Assembly: GCA_018398585.1 (NCBI GenBank)
Contig: JAGTTD010000010.1
Coordinates: 26,948,638-27,012,637 of the forward strand
Reading direction: 5' to 3'
Length of the DNA: 64,000 nucleotides
Origin: Simmondsia chinensis
Taxonomy: Eukaryota; Streptophyta; Magnoliopsida; Caryophyllales; Simmondsiaceae
In this document: positions 33,438 to 43,673 of the stretch, piece by piece
Position numbering within the stretch: position 1 is the stretch's first letter
Layout of the letters: every line of letters starts with the position of its first letter
Notes under the pieces: model-generated
What the model saw: only the letters and a program-made list of their open reading frames with translations
Told to the model about the DNA's origin: nothing
Databases searched by the model: none
Program-made: the position numbers and the translations under genes

Positions 33438-33869
33438 TGTCACGATTCTACAAAATAGAGGTTTATGGAGTTAAATACTAATACGTCCTTGGGTTATAAT
33501 AATCTGGTAAAAGTCCATGGTTTGTAATACTCTAGCTTAATTAGCCTCTTTAGCATCTTGTATAAGTCAAGTTGGTTAAAGTGTTAGTTGTAAGTCAAGA
33601 CTGGTGGCTAGGTTGGTTAAAGTCGGTTATTAGTAGTTAAGTCATGTCTAAGTGAAGTGAATTGTTAGATATTTTTCTTGTAATCATCTTAAGCTAGGAT
33701 TAGTATAAGTAGTGTTCCTTATCTTGTAAGAGGTATTGTTGAATGATGTTGATATCTTTTCTCTTTCTCATCTAAGTTCTTTCTAATTCTCATGTTTTAT
33801 TTCACTTATTTCTCATCTCATACTCTCTTATCCTATAGTTATGATCCAAGATTATCTTGAATCATAACA
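33438..33869 (+). repeat. 5' LTR of element W
   Basis: 432 bp, TG..CA ends, TATA-like TATAAGTAG near 33704. The last 32 bp form an imperfect palindrome, TTATGATCCAAGAT / ATCTTGAATCATAA. Confidence 0.9.
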
Positions 33870-33870
33870 A

Positions 33871-33882
33871 TTTGTATCAGAG
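33871..33882 (+). other. Primer binding site of element W
   Basis: TTGTATCAGAGC, one base off TTGGTATCAGAGC, lies two bases after the LTR end. Confidence 0.75.
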
Positions 33883-34567
33883 CATGTGAATTTGCTTCCG
33901 ATTGAGTTGATTAAGTTCAATTTAACTGTTAAGCATTAGATCAAGTTAATTGATATCAAGTTCTTGATCAGGTTGCATTGATCAAGAAATTATGCTTGAA
34001 TTGTGCTAACTTTCAACTTGTGACGCAGTAATCTAGGTTCTAATTTTCAGTTCAGATTTCAGTAGGTTCTGATTTTCAGTTCATGCTGCGTTTCACCTAG
34101 GTTTTGCTTTTAGACTTGTGTTGGATCAAGATACCGTGCTAATTGTCTAGATTCTTTAGTCAATGCTGCGTTGCTATCTCGTTCTGTTCTTCAGGTTCGG
34201 TTTGATAGAGATTTTAGTTCAAAAGCTTGTTTTTTGTGTGAGGTAGTTGATTCTTGTGATCTTGTGAACTTAAGTCATTGATTAAGCTAATATTGGATTC
34301 AATCTAGCTTATTACATCTTGAACCTCATAAAATTGATCTCGACCTAAGCTCCGCTCTTGAGATCTTGTTAGATTAATGCACTGTTCTTGTGATCAAGTA
34401 GCTGAATCAGTTACAGTTGCTAAAACTACATAAAATCGAGCATCAGTACTTGTTTATTGGCCTGAACTGCTGCTAAATTGCACTTGATTTCCTTAGATTA
34501 GTTGTCCAAAATTGTACTTGATGAATTAGCATTGAATCAAGCTTCATTATTAAATTTGCTAGGCTAA

Positions 34568-35110
34568 GTGATTGCCTTTATATTCAAAACGTTACAATAT
34601 GCAATGCCGCATTGGCTTGATCTAGCTTCGGTTCAAGATGCTAGGCTTTTTATCAAAGTCTTGAAGCCTTATTATCATATGGATGAAGATATTCTTTATC
34701 AAGCATTTTGGCCTTATGGTCCTCTTGAAAGTATCGAGTTGGTCTCATCTTCCATTATTGAGGTTACGGCTCACATTAGCTATTATACGAGAAGGAGTTC
34801 CAACTTAGCTTTGAGCTCATTGCATGGGAGAAACATACACGATGGATGTTGTGTTTTGGACATTAACTATTTCAAGGTGTGTAATGATTTGGAAGGTGAG
34901 CTTGAGATGGTAGGATCTACTAATTGTCAAGCTAAGGAGGAACTTAATGTTACTTTAGAAGTGAATCAACATTTGCAGCCGAGAATAGAGCAAGAAATTG
35001 AGCAAAATGGGACTGGTTGTGCTGGAATCAGCTTAATTCTAGAAGATGTAGTAGCACATCATATGAATGAGGCAACATTGCGCTTGATAGATCAAGTTGA
35101 ATTGGTATAG
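34568..35110 (+). CDS. RRM protein of element W (polypyrimidine-tract-binding-like)
   Basis: 180-codon open frame. Residues about 25-100 read as one RNA-recognition motif of the PTB kind: A-R-L-F-I-K-V-L (strand 1), D-I-L-Y-Q-A-F-W-P-Y-G (helix 1 and turn), I-E-V-T-A-H-I-S-Y (strand 3), then L-H-G-R-N-I-H-D-G-C-C-V-L-D-I (strand 4). Plant PTB-like proteins have G-R/Q-N-I-Y-x-x-C-C-x-L at this place. The remainder is acidic and glutamine-rich. The ATG at 34568 is the first in frame. The element may have captured a host exon, or the RRM may serve as an RNA-binding capsid substitute; both are inference. Downstream frames look like broken continuations. Confidence 0.6.
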   Translation: MIAFIFKTLQYAMPHWLDLASVQDARLFIKVLKPYYHMDEDILYQAFWPYGPLESIELVSSSIIEVTAHISYYTRRSSNLALSSLHGRNIHDGCCVLDINYFKVCNDLEGELEMVGSTNCQAKEELNVTLEVNQHLQPRIEQEIEQNGTGCAGISLILEDVVAHHMNEATLRLIDQVELV

Positions 35111-35220
35111 CAGCAACACTTGCACTCATTAAATCAAGTAGAAATGGTACAATAGCAACATTTGCATTCATCGGATTAGGTAGAATTGGTACAACTACAA
35201 CATGATCGGAAATTTCAAGA
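35090..35220 (+). repeat. Three 42-bp tandem repeats in W
   Basis: The word CAAGTTGAATTGG / CAAGTAGAAATGG / TAGGTAGAATTGG recurs at 35093, 35135 and 35177, exactly 42 bp apart. In translation each copy is a 14-residue unit of the type Q-V-E-L-V-Q-Q-Q-H-L-H-S-L-N, with a stop in two copies. It may once have been a coiled-coil spacer. Confidence 0.8.
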
Positions 35221-36988
35221 TGAGGTTGAGGAAGCAGCAGAAGTTGATGTTGTAGCAGAACAACATGTGTTTGATCCTTCATTGCTTCAAGTAAATGAAG
35301 TAACAAAGGTTGATGTAAATAATGTAGTAGAGGTTGATCCGCAGCACATTAAGATGCTAGAGGTGGATTGGAATTTTGTTCAGCAATGGAAATTGCAAAC
35401 AAGTGTGATTGATTTGGAATCACAAGTGTTGAGCACAAATACGGTTAACAAAGTTACAAATCAAGCACAATTAAGGCCTCTAGGAAAGGATGAGCTTAAT
35501 GTTGCTCTAGGAGTTAATCAACACTGACATCAAAAATGTGAGCAAGTCAACAAGTAAAAGGTATCTGGTGATGATGAAGTCAGTTTGAATATGGAATCTT
35601 CTGCAGCAAATCAGGTTGATGATGCAAGAATTCAGCTTGAGCTAGATGAGGGGAAGATAATACAAGTTCTAGAAATTGAATAGAAGTTTTCAGCAATGAC
35701 TATGGAAGAGCAGAACACTAATATTAAACAAGGCCATGAGAATCCTTATAAATTGGATTCAATAGCTGATGAGGCGTTTATTACAGCAAGTGTAGCTTCA
35801 ACTCAGGGTGAATTTGAGTTGTTACACACGGTTAAACAACGGTTAGAGTCTCTGGAAATTGTGGCAAAGAAGTTACAAGTATACATTGAAGTTCTTAGCA
35901 TTAGAAAGTTGCGATTTGAGTTCACATTGCAACAAGGTGGTGAGATTAGTTGGGTCACACTTAAATCACAAGAAATGTTATTCAAGTAAGAGACTAAGTG
36001 CAATGGAAAATCCAATCTTGGTCTATCACAGAAGACCTCCAAATTTTCTACTTCTCAAGTCAAATAAAGTGCTTCTTGACAAGCTAAATATGCTCAAGGA
36101 TATGAAATTGAAGCAGCCTAAAGTGGTTATGTTGACAATTGATAGACTTAGAGCATATTCTTGGATCAAAAGGTTGATGAAAAAAAAAAAAAAAAAAAAA
36201 ATGGTTTTCTATCTCCAATGGATTAGGTTCAACACCAATTCAAAGTGCTTTTGCTGCAGAACACTCCAATACAGCAAGGAATGGGACTGTCACTGTTGCA
36301 GTACCAAATAATTCAGTTCAAAATCAAGCTGTTACCTCTCCAATATGAGCAAATGTATCATTTCATATAGGAAGTTTGCCAAATCCGAGTAAATGGTAGG
36401 CTGTCGTAAGTGGAGCTATGTTGGCCAAGGTTACTCAAGCCTTGAACGAGGAATTGATTGCAAAGGTTCATCCAAGTGTAAGGCCTCTCGAAATTACGTG
36501 GTTGATGTTCAAGTAGCAAGCTAAATATAAGATTAAGAACTGATACATCTATGCAACAGCTCAGCAAGGATCATCAAAACATATATTTTGGTTTGGAAAT
36601 CTATTGTCCTATTATGTTGGTAGTAAATTGGAAGGACTTGAAGAGGAAGTTGGAGAAAGATATGCAAGCTTGTGGAAAGCATACTCACACCTTGATCAAC
36701 AATAGCAGGAAATTCATAGTGAAACCTCTCAAATGGGAGGAGATTTGCAAGATCTTTTTGGCCAGTGCTGCAGAAGGAATTGTGGCAGAAGCAATGCAAG
36801 ACTCAATTTGAATTAGTGAAATTGAATGGAAGGGATCCTTGAGCTATTACTGCAGCACTTCATCATCCAAGCACTGCTGCATAAGCAACTTCAAGCACTT
36901 CAAGCTGCAACTTCATCATCAATTGATTTGAAGCTACAGCTCCTCTACTCAGATTCTTGAGGATAAGAATCTCTTAAAGGGAGAGTAT
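35186..36988 (+). pseudogene. Broken downstream coding region of element W
   Basis: Several plus-strand fragments follow the RRM frame: 35186-35527, 35696-35989 and 36551-36811. The first ends D-E-L-N-V-A-L-G-V-N-Q-H, repeating E-E-L-N-V-T-L-E-V-N-Q-H of the RRM frame. The second has V-A-K-K-L-Q-V-Y-I, and the third K-P-L-K-W-E-E-I-C-K-I-F; both are shared with W2. A run of 23 A at 36180-36202 and several stops break it. No known domain was recognised beyond the shared family motifs. Confidence 0.55.
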
Positions 36989-37419
36989 TGTCATGATTCT
37001 ACAAAATAGAGGTTTATGGATTAAGTACTAATAAGTCTTTGGGTTGTAATAATCTAGTAAAAGTCCATGGCTTGTAATAACCTAGCTTAATTAGCCTCTT
37101 TATCATCTTGTATAAGTCAAGTTAGTCAAAGTGTTAGTTGTAAGTCAAGATTGGCAGCTAGGTTGGTTAAAATCGGTTATTACTAGTTAAGTCATGTGTA
37201 GGTGAAGTGAATTGTTAGATATTTTTCTTATGACCTTCCTAAGCTAGGATTAATATAAGTAGTGTTCCTTCTCTTGTAAGAGGTATTGTTGAATGATATT
37301 GATATCTTTTCTCTTTCCCATCTAAATTTTCTCTAATTCTCATGTTCTATTTCACTTCTTTCTTATGTTATACTCTCTTATCCTATGGCTATGATCCAAG
37401 ATTATCTTGAATCATAACA
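36989..37419 (+). repeat. 3' LTR of element W
   Basis: 431 bp, collinear with the 5' LTR and clearly similar, with scattered substitutions. It ends with the same palindrome and ATCATAACA. Confidence 0.9.
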
Positions 37420-37424
37420 AAATA

Positions 37425-38770
37425 TAAAGTAAAATATAAAGCAGATGATTCAGTGGATCGTTTTAAGGCTCACCTTTTTGCTCAAGGATTCCATCATCAA
37501 ATGCATTGACCTCAAGGAAATTTTCAGTCCTATTGTCGAATCTTCTATGATTCAGTTTATTCTTTCACTTGTTATCACCAATGTCTAGCCTATTAGACAA
37601 TTGGATGTCAAAAATGCCACCCTATAGTCACCTTCAAAAAGAAGTTTATATGCAATAACCTAAGGAATTCATTCATCCAAAATTTTCAAACCATGTTTGT
37701 CAGCTGCAAAAAGCCCTTTACGGCATTAAATAAGCCCCGTGGGCCTTGTTCCAATGATTTAGTACTTTCTTCTATGGTTTTGGGTTTTCATGCTGTTGGG
37801 TGGACCCTTCTTTATTCTTGTTTCTTAACCACATCAATATCATTTGTCTCTTACTCTATGTGGATGACATGATTCTCATAAAATCTAATCCTCGCTCTCT
37901 ATTCAAACTTATAGACTAACTCTCTACTTAGTTTGTAATGAAGGACCTTGGACCTCTCCATCGCATTTTAGGAATAGAGGAAAAATGAACCACTCGTGGA
38001 CTTTTTCTCTCACAACACAAATACACAATCAACTTTCTTACAGAACACCAAATGCACAATGCCAAACCAATCAAAACACCCCTTCCTACATGGACTCATC
38101 TCTCACTAAATGATGGGGATCCCCTACTCGATCCCAACAAGTACCGCAACCCTATCAGCACACTTCAATATCTTACCCTAACTTGACCAGGTATACGCTA
38201 TGATGTTAATCTTGTTTCTCAGTTTATGCATGCCCCTAGGACTGGTCATTAACAAGTTGTAAAGCGGATCCTTAGGTACCTCAAGGGCACACCTAACCAT
38301 GAATTGTCCATCCTTCCCTAATCCTATACCTTAGTGGTGGTGTATACTAATGCTGATTGGGAAGGGTCTCCTGATACACGGCTCTCCACCACAAGCTATG
38401 CTCTTTGCCATGGCTCCTATCTCATTTCTTGGCGTGCTAAGAATTAAGGAGCGGTCTCTAAATTATCCACCAAATATGAATATTGTGCTATAACCAAGAA
38501 TGTTGCTAAAGGTGATTGGGTTTGTAACATCATGCGCAACCTTGGCCTCTGGCTCTTCGGCCCGGTCATCATATACTGTGACGTTTGCCTCTTATCTCAT
38601 CGCTAATCCAGTTTAAAATGATCACATTAAACATGTTGATTAGATTCTGAAGCGTGATCTTTAAGTTTGTTACACACCTACGACTAAATAGGTTGCCAAT
38701 ATCTTTACCAAAGCCTTGCTTCCGATCCTTTCACTACCACAAGAGTAATCTTTACATGCATGCTCCTCGT
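37425..38770 (+). pseudogene. RT and RNase H of Ale-type element E
   Basis: Continues the RT frame after element W with K-Y-K-A-D-D-S-V-D-R-F-K-A-H-L. The catalytic block L-Y-V-D-D-M lies near 37855. G-S/L-Q-Y-L-T-like and R-I-L-R-Y-L-K-G-T-like parts follow near 38160-38290. RNase H shows D-A-D-W-E-G near 38352 and I-S-W-R-A-K near 38429. The C-terminus has V-A-N-I-F-T-K-A-L near 38693. Many stops and shifts are present, so it is inactive. The order and total length of the three E pieces, about 5 kb, fit a standard Ale element. Confidence 0.82.
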
Positions 38771-38774
38771 TTAG

Positions 38775-38969
38775 ATTGAGGGGGCTTATTGAAGGAAGTG
38801 TATTAGGAAAGATGTCTATGGTTGCATTATTGACTTCTTCACCCTTTCCCTCTAGTTTATGGTCCAAGGTTATTATTGTCTTTACCTTATTGCTCTAGGC
38901 TCTCTTCATAGAGCCCTCCTTTGTATTAGTCATTTATTCAATACAATTATTTAGCTTTTGCTCTTTTCA
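38775..38969 (+). repeat. Polypurine tract and 3' LTR of element E
   Basis: ATTGAGGGGG at 38775-38784 is the polypurine primer. The LTR follows from about 38786 (TTATTGAAGGAAGTGTATTAGG, first bases mutated from TG) to TCTTTTCA at 38969. It is 184 bp, and has TCATAGAGCCC and CAATACAATT, like the LTR at 362-573. Confidence 0.65.
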
Positions 38970-39385
38970 CAAATATGAACTGATTTTATTAGTTACTTCC
39001 AACTTCCAATTTTATGTCATGTTGCAACACTCAAATCAATGTATAAATATATCAATAAATTCAAATTTTCTATATTTTTTAATCAATATTAGTATCTACA
39101 TATTTTATCTTACTTAATCAATGTATTTTAAATTCAAAATGATAAAAAAAAAAGAATATAATTTCATTTTTGGGAGATGGAAATGTTACGAAAAATAAAT
39201 TATCAAAATAACCTAATGGGTTGACTGGAAACCCGACCCAACTAAAGGCTAACCCAATCTGAGATTAACCTGACGTGATGTAAACAAGACCTGATTTCCA
39301 GGTCTATGTATGACTGTCATAATAACTAAAACATATTTTACGTACACAATTTATAGTAAAAACTAAATTTAGGATTTGGCTCATC
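38970..39385. other. No gene seen
   Basis: AT-rich flank with a GGGTTGACT..ACCCGACCCAAC-type tract near 39218-39265, possibly MITE debris. Confidence 0.4.
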
Positions 39386-39389
39386 CAGA

Positions 39390-40101
39390 TGGATGCTTGA
39401 TCGAGTAATGTTTTTCTGAAGAATAATCTAAGTTCGTTTACCTAGCTACTTCAAGAGTTCGAGAACCAAGCTATCTAGATTAATGAAGCAGATGCTAGTC
39501 ATGTGAAAAAACCATTGGCTTGCCCAGTAAGTTCAAGGAACCAAAAATAATGTCATTTAGATTAGCAAGGCATGAGCCTATCACATGGAAAACTAATCCC
39601 TAACAAATAAACATTTTGAGGCGGTGACCAACAAAATGATCACATCTCGAGCTCGAGATAGTTCCCAGGAGTGTTATGAGTAATGCAGCCTTTGACTCAA
39701 AATAGTTGTTATAAGTGACAGAGCAAAACATGGGGCTCGAGATGGAGAAGTAAGCAAAGGTGGAAGGAAGGACTTTTGACCTTAGCACGTGTTGAAAACC
39801 AAATTTCAGCCAATGCAAAGCATGGAAGCTCAAGAACCAGAACGTGGAATGCCATTAGCCAAACAAGGATCATAATAGTTAGAATTCATAGTTTATCAAT
39901 AAGGGAATCTGATATTTAGAGACTCCCCAATATGAATACAAAAACTCTTCAGTTTTTCTAGAACACACTTGCGTTTTCTCTTTTTTCTTTTCTTATTGTA
40001 ATTACTTTTGCTCCTACAACACAATAGGTTCTCAACAATAGTGTTCACGAGGATAATCTCTTATGCTATAGTTTCTGTCTCTATCCCCTTCGGTTGTGAC
40101 A
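39390..40101 (+). repeat. Probable gypsy-type LTR remnant
   Basis: The region ends ..CGGTTGTGACA, followed at 40104 by TTAGCGCCATTAATTTGGGG. This resembles the TTGGCGCC(N)GGGG primer site of Tat/Athila-like gypsy elements. Upstream are a CT-rich stretch and a possible TATA-containing segment near 39930. No partner LTR or gypsy protein was found next to it, so the element is fragmentary. Confidence 0.35.
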
Positions 40102-40589
40102 TAAGTTAGCGCCATTAATTTGGGGCTTTGATAGAAAGCCTCGAGCTTGATACCATTAGTCTTATGTTGGTGTAACGGCTTGCTTAGCTAGGTGAATTTA
40201 GGCCTGAGTCATTGTTTTAGGGTTTTGATGGCTAAACCTCGAGCGTGACAACATTGGTCCTAAAGTGATGAGCAAAAACCGGTTCACTCCGCCACAAACT
40301 TGTTATGCTTGATCTTGATTGAGTTATCTTGAGTTAAGAGTTCCAAGCATAAACTTGATTTACCTGAGCTTAAGATAAGCTGTTGAGCCGTTGAGGTTAT
40401 CTCCACCCTAGTTTTCGACTCTTAAGCGTATTATGTAAGGTGCCTGTGGGCTATGCCCTGTCACTGCACTGTTGCTTGAGTTGAGCCCATAACTTTAATT
40501 TCTAGCTATATATACAAGAAAAAAGAAACCACAAAAATATGAAATAGTCTTCTCAATTGAAGCATTGGCAAGGTCGACGCAAAAGTCAA
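40102..40589. other. No gene; possible leader of the gypsy-like remnant
   Basis: Contains two loosely similar passages around GGGGCTTTGATAGAAAGCCTCGAG and GGGTTTTGATGGCTAAACCTCGAG (about 40122 and 40219), a local duplication. There is no coding signal. Confidence 0.35.
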
Positions 40590-41146
40590 AAATTGAAGTG
40601 AGATTCACCAAAAGGTTCGTACAGTCCTCACTATCCTTCCTCCCTCCAACCTCTGGTGGCGCATTAACACCCACTACCTTGTCACTTGTGACGCTGATGT
40701 GCTCCCCCTAATGGCCTATAAGTTTTCCTTAAATATCATTCATACCTTAACCGTCTTTACTGGTCCTTCAATGACTAATGTGCATCCCATGATCACTTAG
40801 TCCACAACCGGTGTTCATAAGTCTCATAGCCCACTTTCCTTACTGGCCCATGCCCTTTTCCCTAGAGCACATGCGTTACTCGCAGGTGGTTAAAGGCGCG
40901 CAGTAGTGTGAGGCCGTGGTTGACAAGTTTAATGCTCTAAGCCAAAACTAGACTTGAGAACTAGTCCCATATGACCCTTCGATGGACCTAATAATGGCAC
41001 CTTGGAATATAAGATTAAGTCATACGGCTTGATTGAACACACTATAAGGCACGCTTTTTTGCCGAGGAGTTTAACCGAAAATCTTATCTAAGTTATTATG
41101 AGACCTTCAGCCCCACCATTAAGCCTACATAGATTAGTTGTTCTCT
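40590..41146 (+). pseudogene. Copia RT remnant, left part (Ale-like)
   Basis: Decayed frame readable as V-D-K-F-N-A-L-S-Q-N near 40924, E-L-V-P-Y-D-P-S near 40960, and Y-E-T-F-S-P-T-like residues near 41095-41110. It ends I-R-L-V-V-L near 41130. The frame continues at 43982 after removal of the LINE and one copy of its duplication. It belongs to a different element from E. Confidence 0.6.
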
Positions 41147-41207
41147 GGCTACATTCTCAAGGAAGTGAAAGCAAACATCTCTCTCTCTCTGACAAAGCAA
41201 CGGGCCT

Positions 41208-41210
<3 letters not shown>

Positions 41211-41238
<28 letters not shown>
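41211..41238. repeat. 28-base poly-C tract
   Basis: Uninterrupted run of 28 C in the LINE leader. A second run of 27 C lies at 41533-41559. Such runs may form i-motif/G-quadruplex structures and are prone to sequencing length errors. Confidence 0.9.
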
Positions 41239-41532
41239 AGCACCATCACAGCTGTTGGTCCTCTCGTCGACATACTGCCTCCGTTGGTGATGCCACCCAA
41301 ACGGCGCCGCCCCACTGCCGGACTCTGCGTCAATAACCACCCCAGTCCCACCGATTCTCTCTCTCTCCCTTTCCTCCCTCCTCCCCTCTCACTACTGAAA
41401 ACCACCACTAGCCCTCGAAGCCACCCTTCGCCTCTTTCCATCCAAACACCCTAGCCCCACCCAACCCCACCCCCACCCCTCAAACCCATACAACCACCCA
41501 GCACACCCCACCACCACCCAGCACCACAACCT

Positions 41533-41559
41533 CCCCCCCCCCCCCCCCCCCCCCCCCCC
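41533..41559. repeat. 27-base poly-C tract
   Basis: Second C run in the LINE leader. The surrounding 41440-41780 is rich in CCACC/CACCCC words. Open frames here are low-complexity artefacts. Confidence 0.9.
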
Positions 41560-41834
41560 AAGGAACCTGCGAGCACCCCTCGTTCCACCACACCGAAGAC
41601 TGCCTTAGCTACACCCACCACCACCCTTAACTCCACCTAGTACCACCCCTACAACCCTAGATCCACCGGCACCCTAGTACCACTCCTAAGAACCACCCGG
41701 TCCCACCTCAAATACACCCACTACCCCCCATCGCCCACCACTAGCCCTAGCTCTACTAAACACCACCTATTGAACCGAGACACTACTGCAACCAACACCC
41801 TGCAGCCACAAGTGGGTCCAGGGGACGGGCAGTT

Positions 41835-43673
41835 TTGGTGCTGAAAATGCCGCACAACAGTACAGGGGCATCCATTTTCATTGATGGTCTACCTGTAAGA
41901 ACGACAAATTCGTGGCTTAGGGCTATTTTTCGCACCTTCAGATCAATATATGACACATTCGACCCTGTGAAAAGAAGACTGAGAACTATATGGTCTTATG
42001 GTTTTGTTCGATTTCATGACTTGAATGAAGCTGCGCGGCCAGTCAATTCTATGAACGGAAGATGGGTTACGGGAGTAAAGCTCAGGGTGCAATGGGCAAA
42101 TCCAGTCAGAAGTACACATCCTGCATCCACTTGAAGCCAACCGCAGCACAGCACGACACAGCAGATCAGCACCGCATATAGGACTCAGGACTTGGGGAAC
42201 GCATCAACTAATCGGAGTGAGGCACAAGCTAACACAGATATTCCAAGGATTGCAGTGTCAAATTCTAACAAGAGCATTAAGGCATGGCTTAAGCGCTCAA
42301 TAATTGCCCATTCATCTGGTGAGGTCAGTCTCGGTGATGTTCTTACATTTATCACCGAAAATGACCTTTACGGGCTTACACCTAATGGCTTAAGCAATAA
42401 CACCTTTATTCAGGCATGTGATTCGATTGACACTATGGATGCCTACCTTGGCCCCCGTAAGGAGATTCTCCTAAGAATGTTCAGAGAAGTATATAAGTAC
42501 TCTGGAGAGATGCTTGGATCCCTTAACAGAAGGGTTTGGCTCAAAATCCATGGATTGCCAGTCCAGGATTAGTCAAATGAATGCTTTGCCGATTTCGCCA
42601 AAATCTGGGGGAAGTTCATTAGGATTGATCCTAGAACATCCACTATGAGGTGCTTTGACGTTGCAAGGATTCTGATTGACACTTTCCACACAACAGGTAT
42701 CCACCATATGATCCAGGTTCACCATAGTGTGGGAACCAGTTTGATCTTCGTTAAAGAAGGGAGTTCTGTTTTGATACCAGACTACTCTCCCAGCGTAGTG
42801 TCCAGAGCCGCATCTGTTAGATTGGCTAGGGAGCAGGCCTATTTCCCATCACATTGCCCCTAAGGAAACGAATGCATTACCGTGGCAAGACATTCTCCAC
42901 AGGTTCAACCTTTTATGCATCTGGTACCAGAACGCTCGTTTAATAGTGAGGAGGTTAGAAATCCTACCCCGCGGTTGGAAAATGAAGGGATGGGAATTGC
43001 TTGGCAGCCGTCTGGACATGTTTCCCTCCACCTCAACTGCCAAATCATTGCGAGATGGGCTCTGAATCGATCGCTCCTGCATGCCGTGCCTTACGCTCCA
43101 CAGCAGGTGGTACATCCTCCCCGACTATTACCATGGGTTGAGAATGGCGAAGATCCAGCTGATCAATATTATGCTCAGATAACCACACCTGATACTGATA
43201 CTCGGGGAAGTAACAGTGATGATGAGTCAACAATATCTGGGCCTAAATTCCCTCTAGGATTTAAGCCTATAACAGCAATCAATAACTCTCAAGCTGAGGA
43301 TAGTTTGCCGCAGAATCAGCAAGTTTCAGCTCCATCCATGGAAGGGCCTAGCACAGGCTGGAGGAAAAACAAAAAATTCCGCACAACAAAAAGAGAGAGA
43401 AAAGCAATCAAGCGCATGATAAAGGAAAGAGAAAAGCGGGAGTTGTAAGACTTCCTGAAGGATATGTCTCCCAGAAATAATGTTGGAAAATCATCTAAGA
43501 CAGCCGGAAAGAGGAAAAAGCGGAATAGGGGGAATCGAATCCAGAAGATCACGGAAGAAGAGTATAATGAGAGGATCCTGAAAGCTGAACGGGTAATAAA
43601 GATAGGAGAAAAGATGGGTTTCGACTTTGATGATTTCGACCCGGCTATGGTGGCTGACATTCTCTCCCAATGA
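41835..43673 (+). pseudogene. LINE ORF1 protein with RRM and DUF4283-like domain, four stops
   Basis: One reading frame runs 613 codons with no frameshift. It is broken by in-frame stops at about 42132, 42570, 42861 and 43446. Residues ~10-95 form an RRM: I-F-I-D-G-L (RNP2) and Y-G-F-V-R-F (RNP1). Around 42530-42690 lies V-W-L-K-I-H-G-L-P, then N-E-C-F-A-D-F-A-K-I-W-G-K and F-D-V-A-R-I-L-I, typical of DUF4283-type plant ORF1/gag proteins. The C-terminus is basic (R-K-N-K-K-F, K-R-K-K-R-N-R-G). The frame's even decay by substitution suggests it was once selected. RRM-type ORF1s are known in some plant L1 lineages. Confidence 0.75.

Larger units (their letters stand above)
33438..37419 (+). mobile_element. 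Non-autonomous LTR element W with a PTB-like RRM segment
   Basis: Two direct LTRs, 33438-33869 and 36989-37419, begin TGTCA.GATTCTACAAAATAG and end ATCATAACA. They are flanked by the perfect 5-bp duplication AAATA (33433-33437 and 37420-37424). A primer site TTGTATCAGAGC follows the 5' LTR, and TCTTAAAGGGAGAG precedes the 3' LTR. The 3.1-kb interior shows no gag knuckle, protease, integrase or RT. It encodes an RRM-like domain and repetitive polar segments. It interrupts the RT frame of element E, which rejoins in phase across it. Confidence 0.88.

Noticed and set aside
41157..41636. Several proline- or glycine-rich frames on both strands
   Set aside because: Produced by poly-C/poly-G runs and CACC words of the LINE leader.
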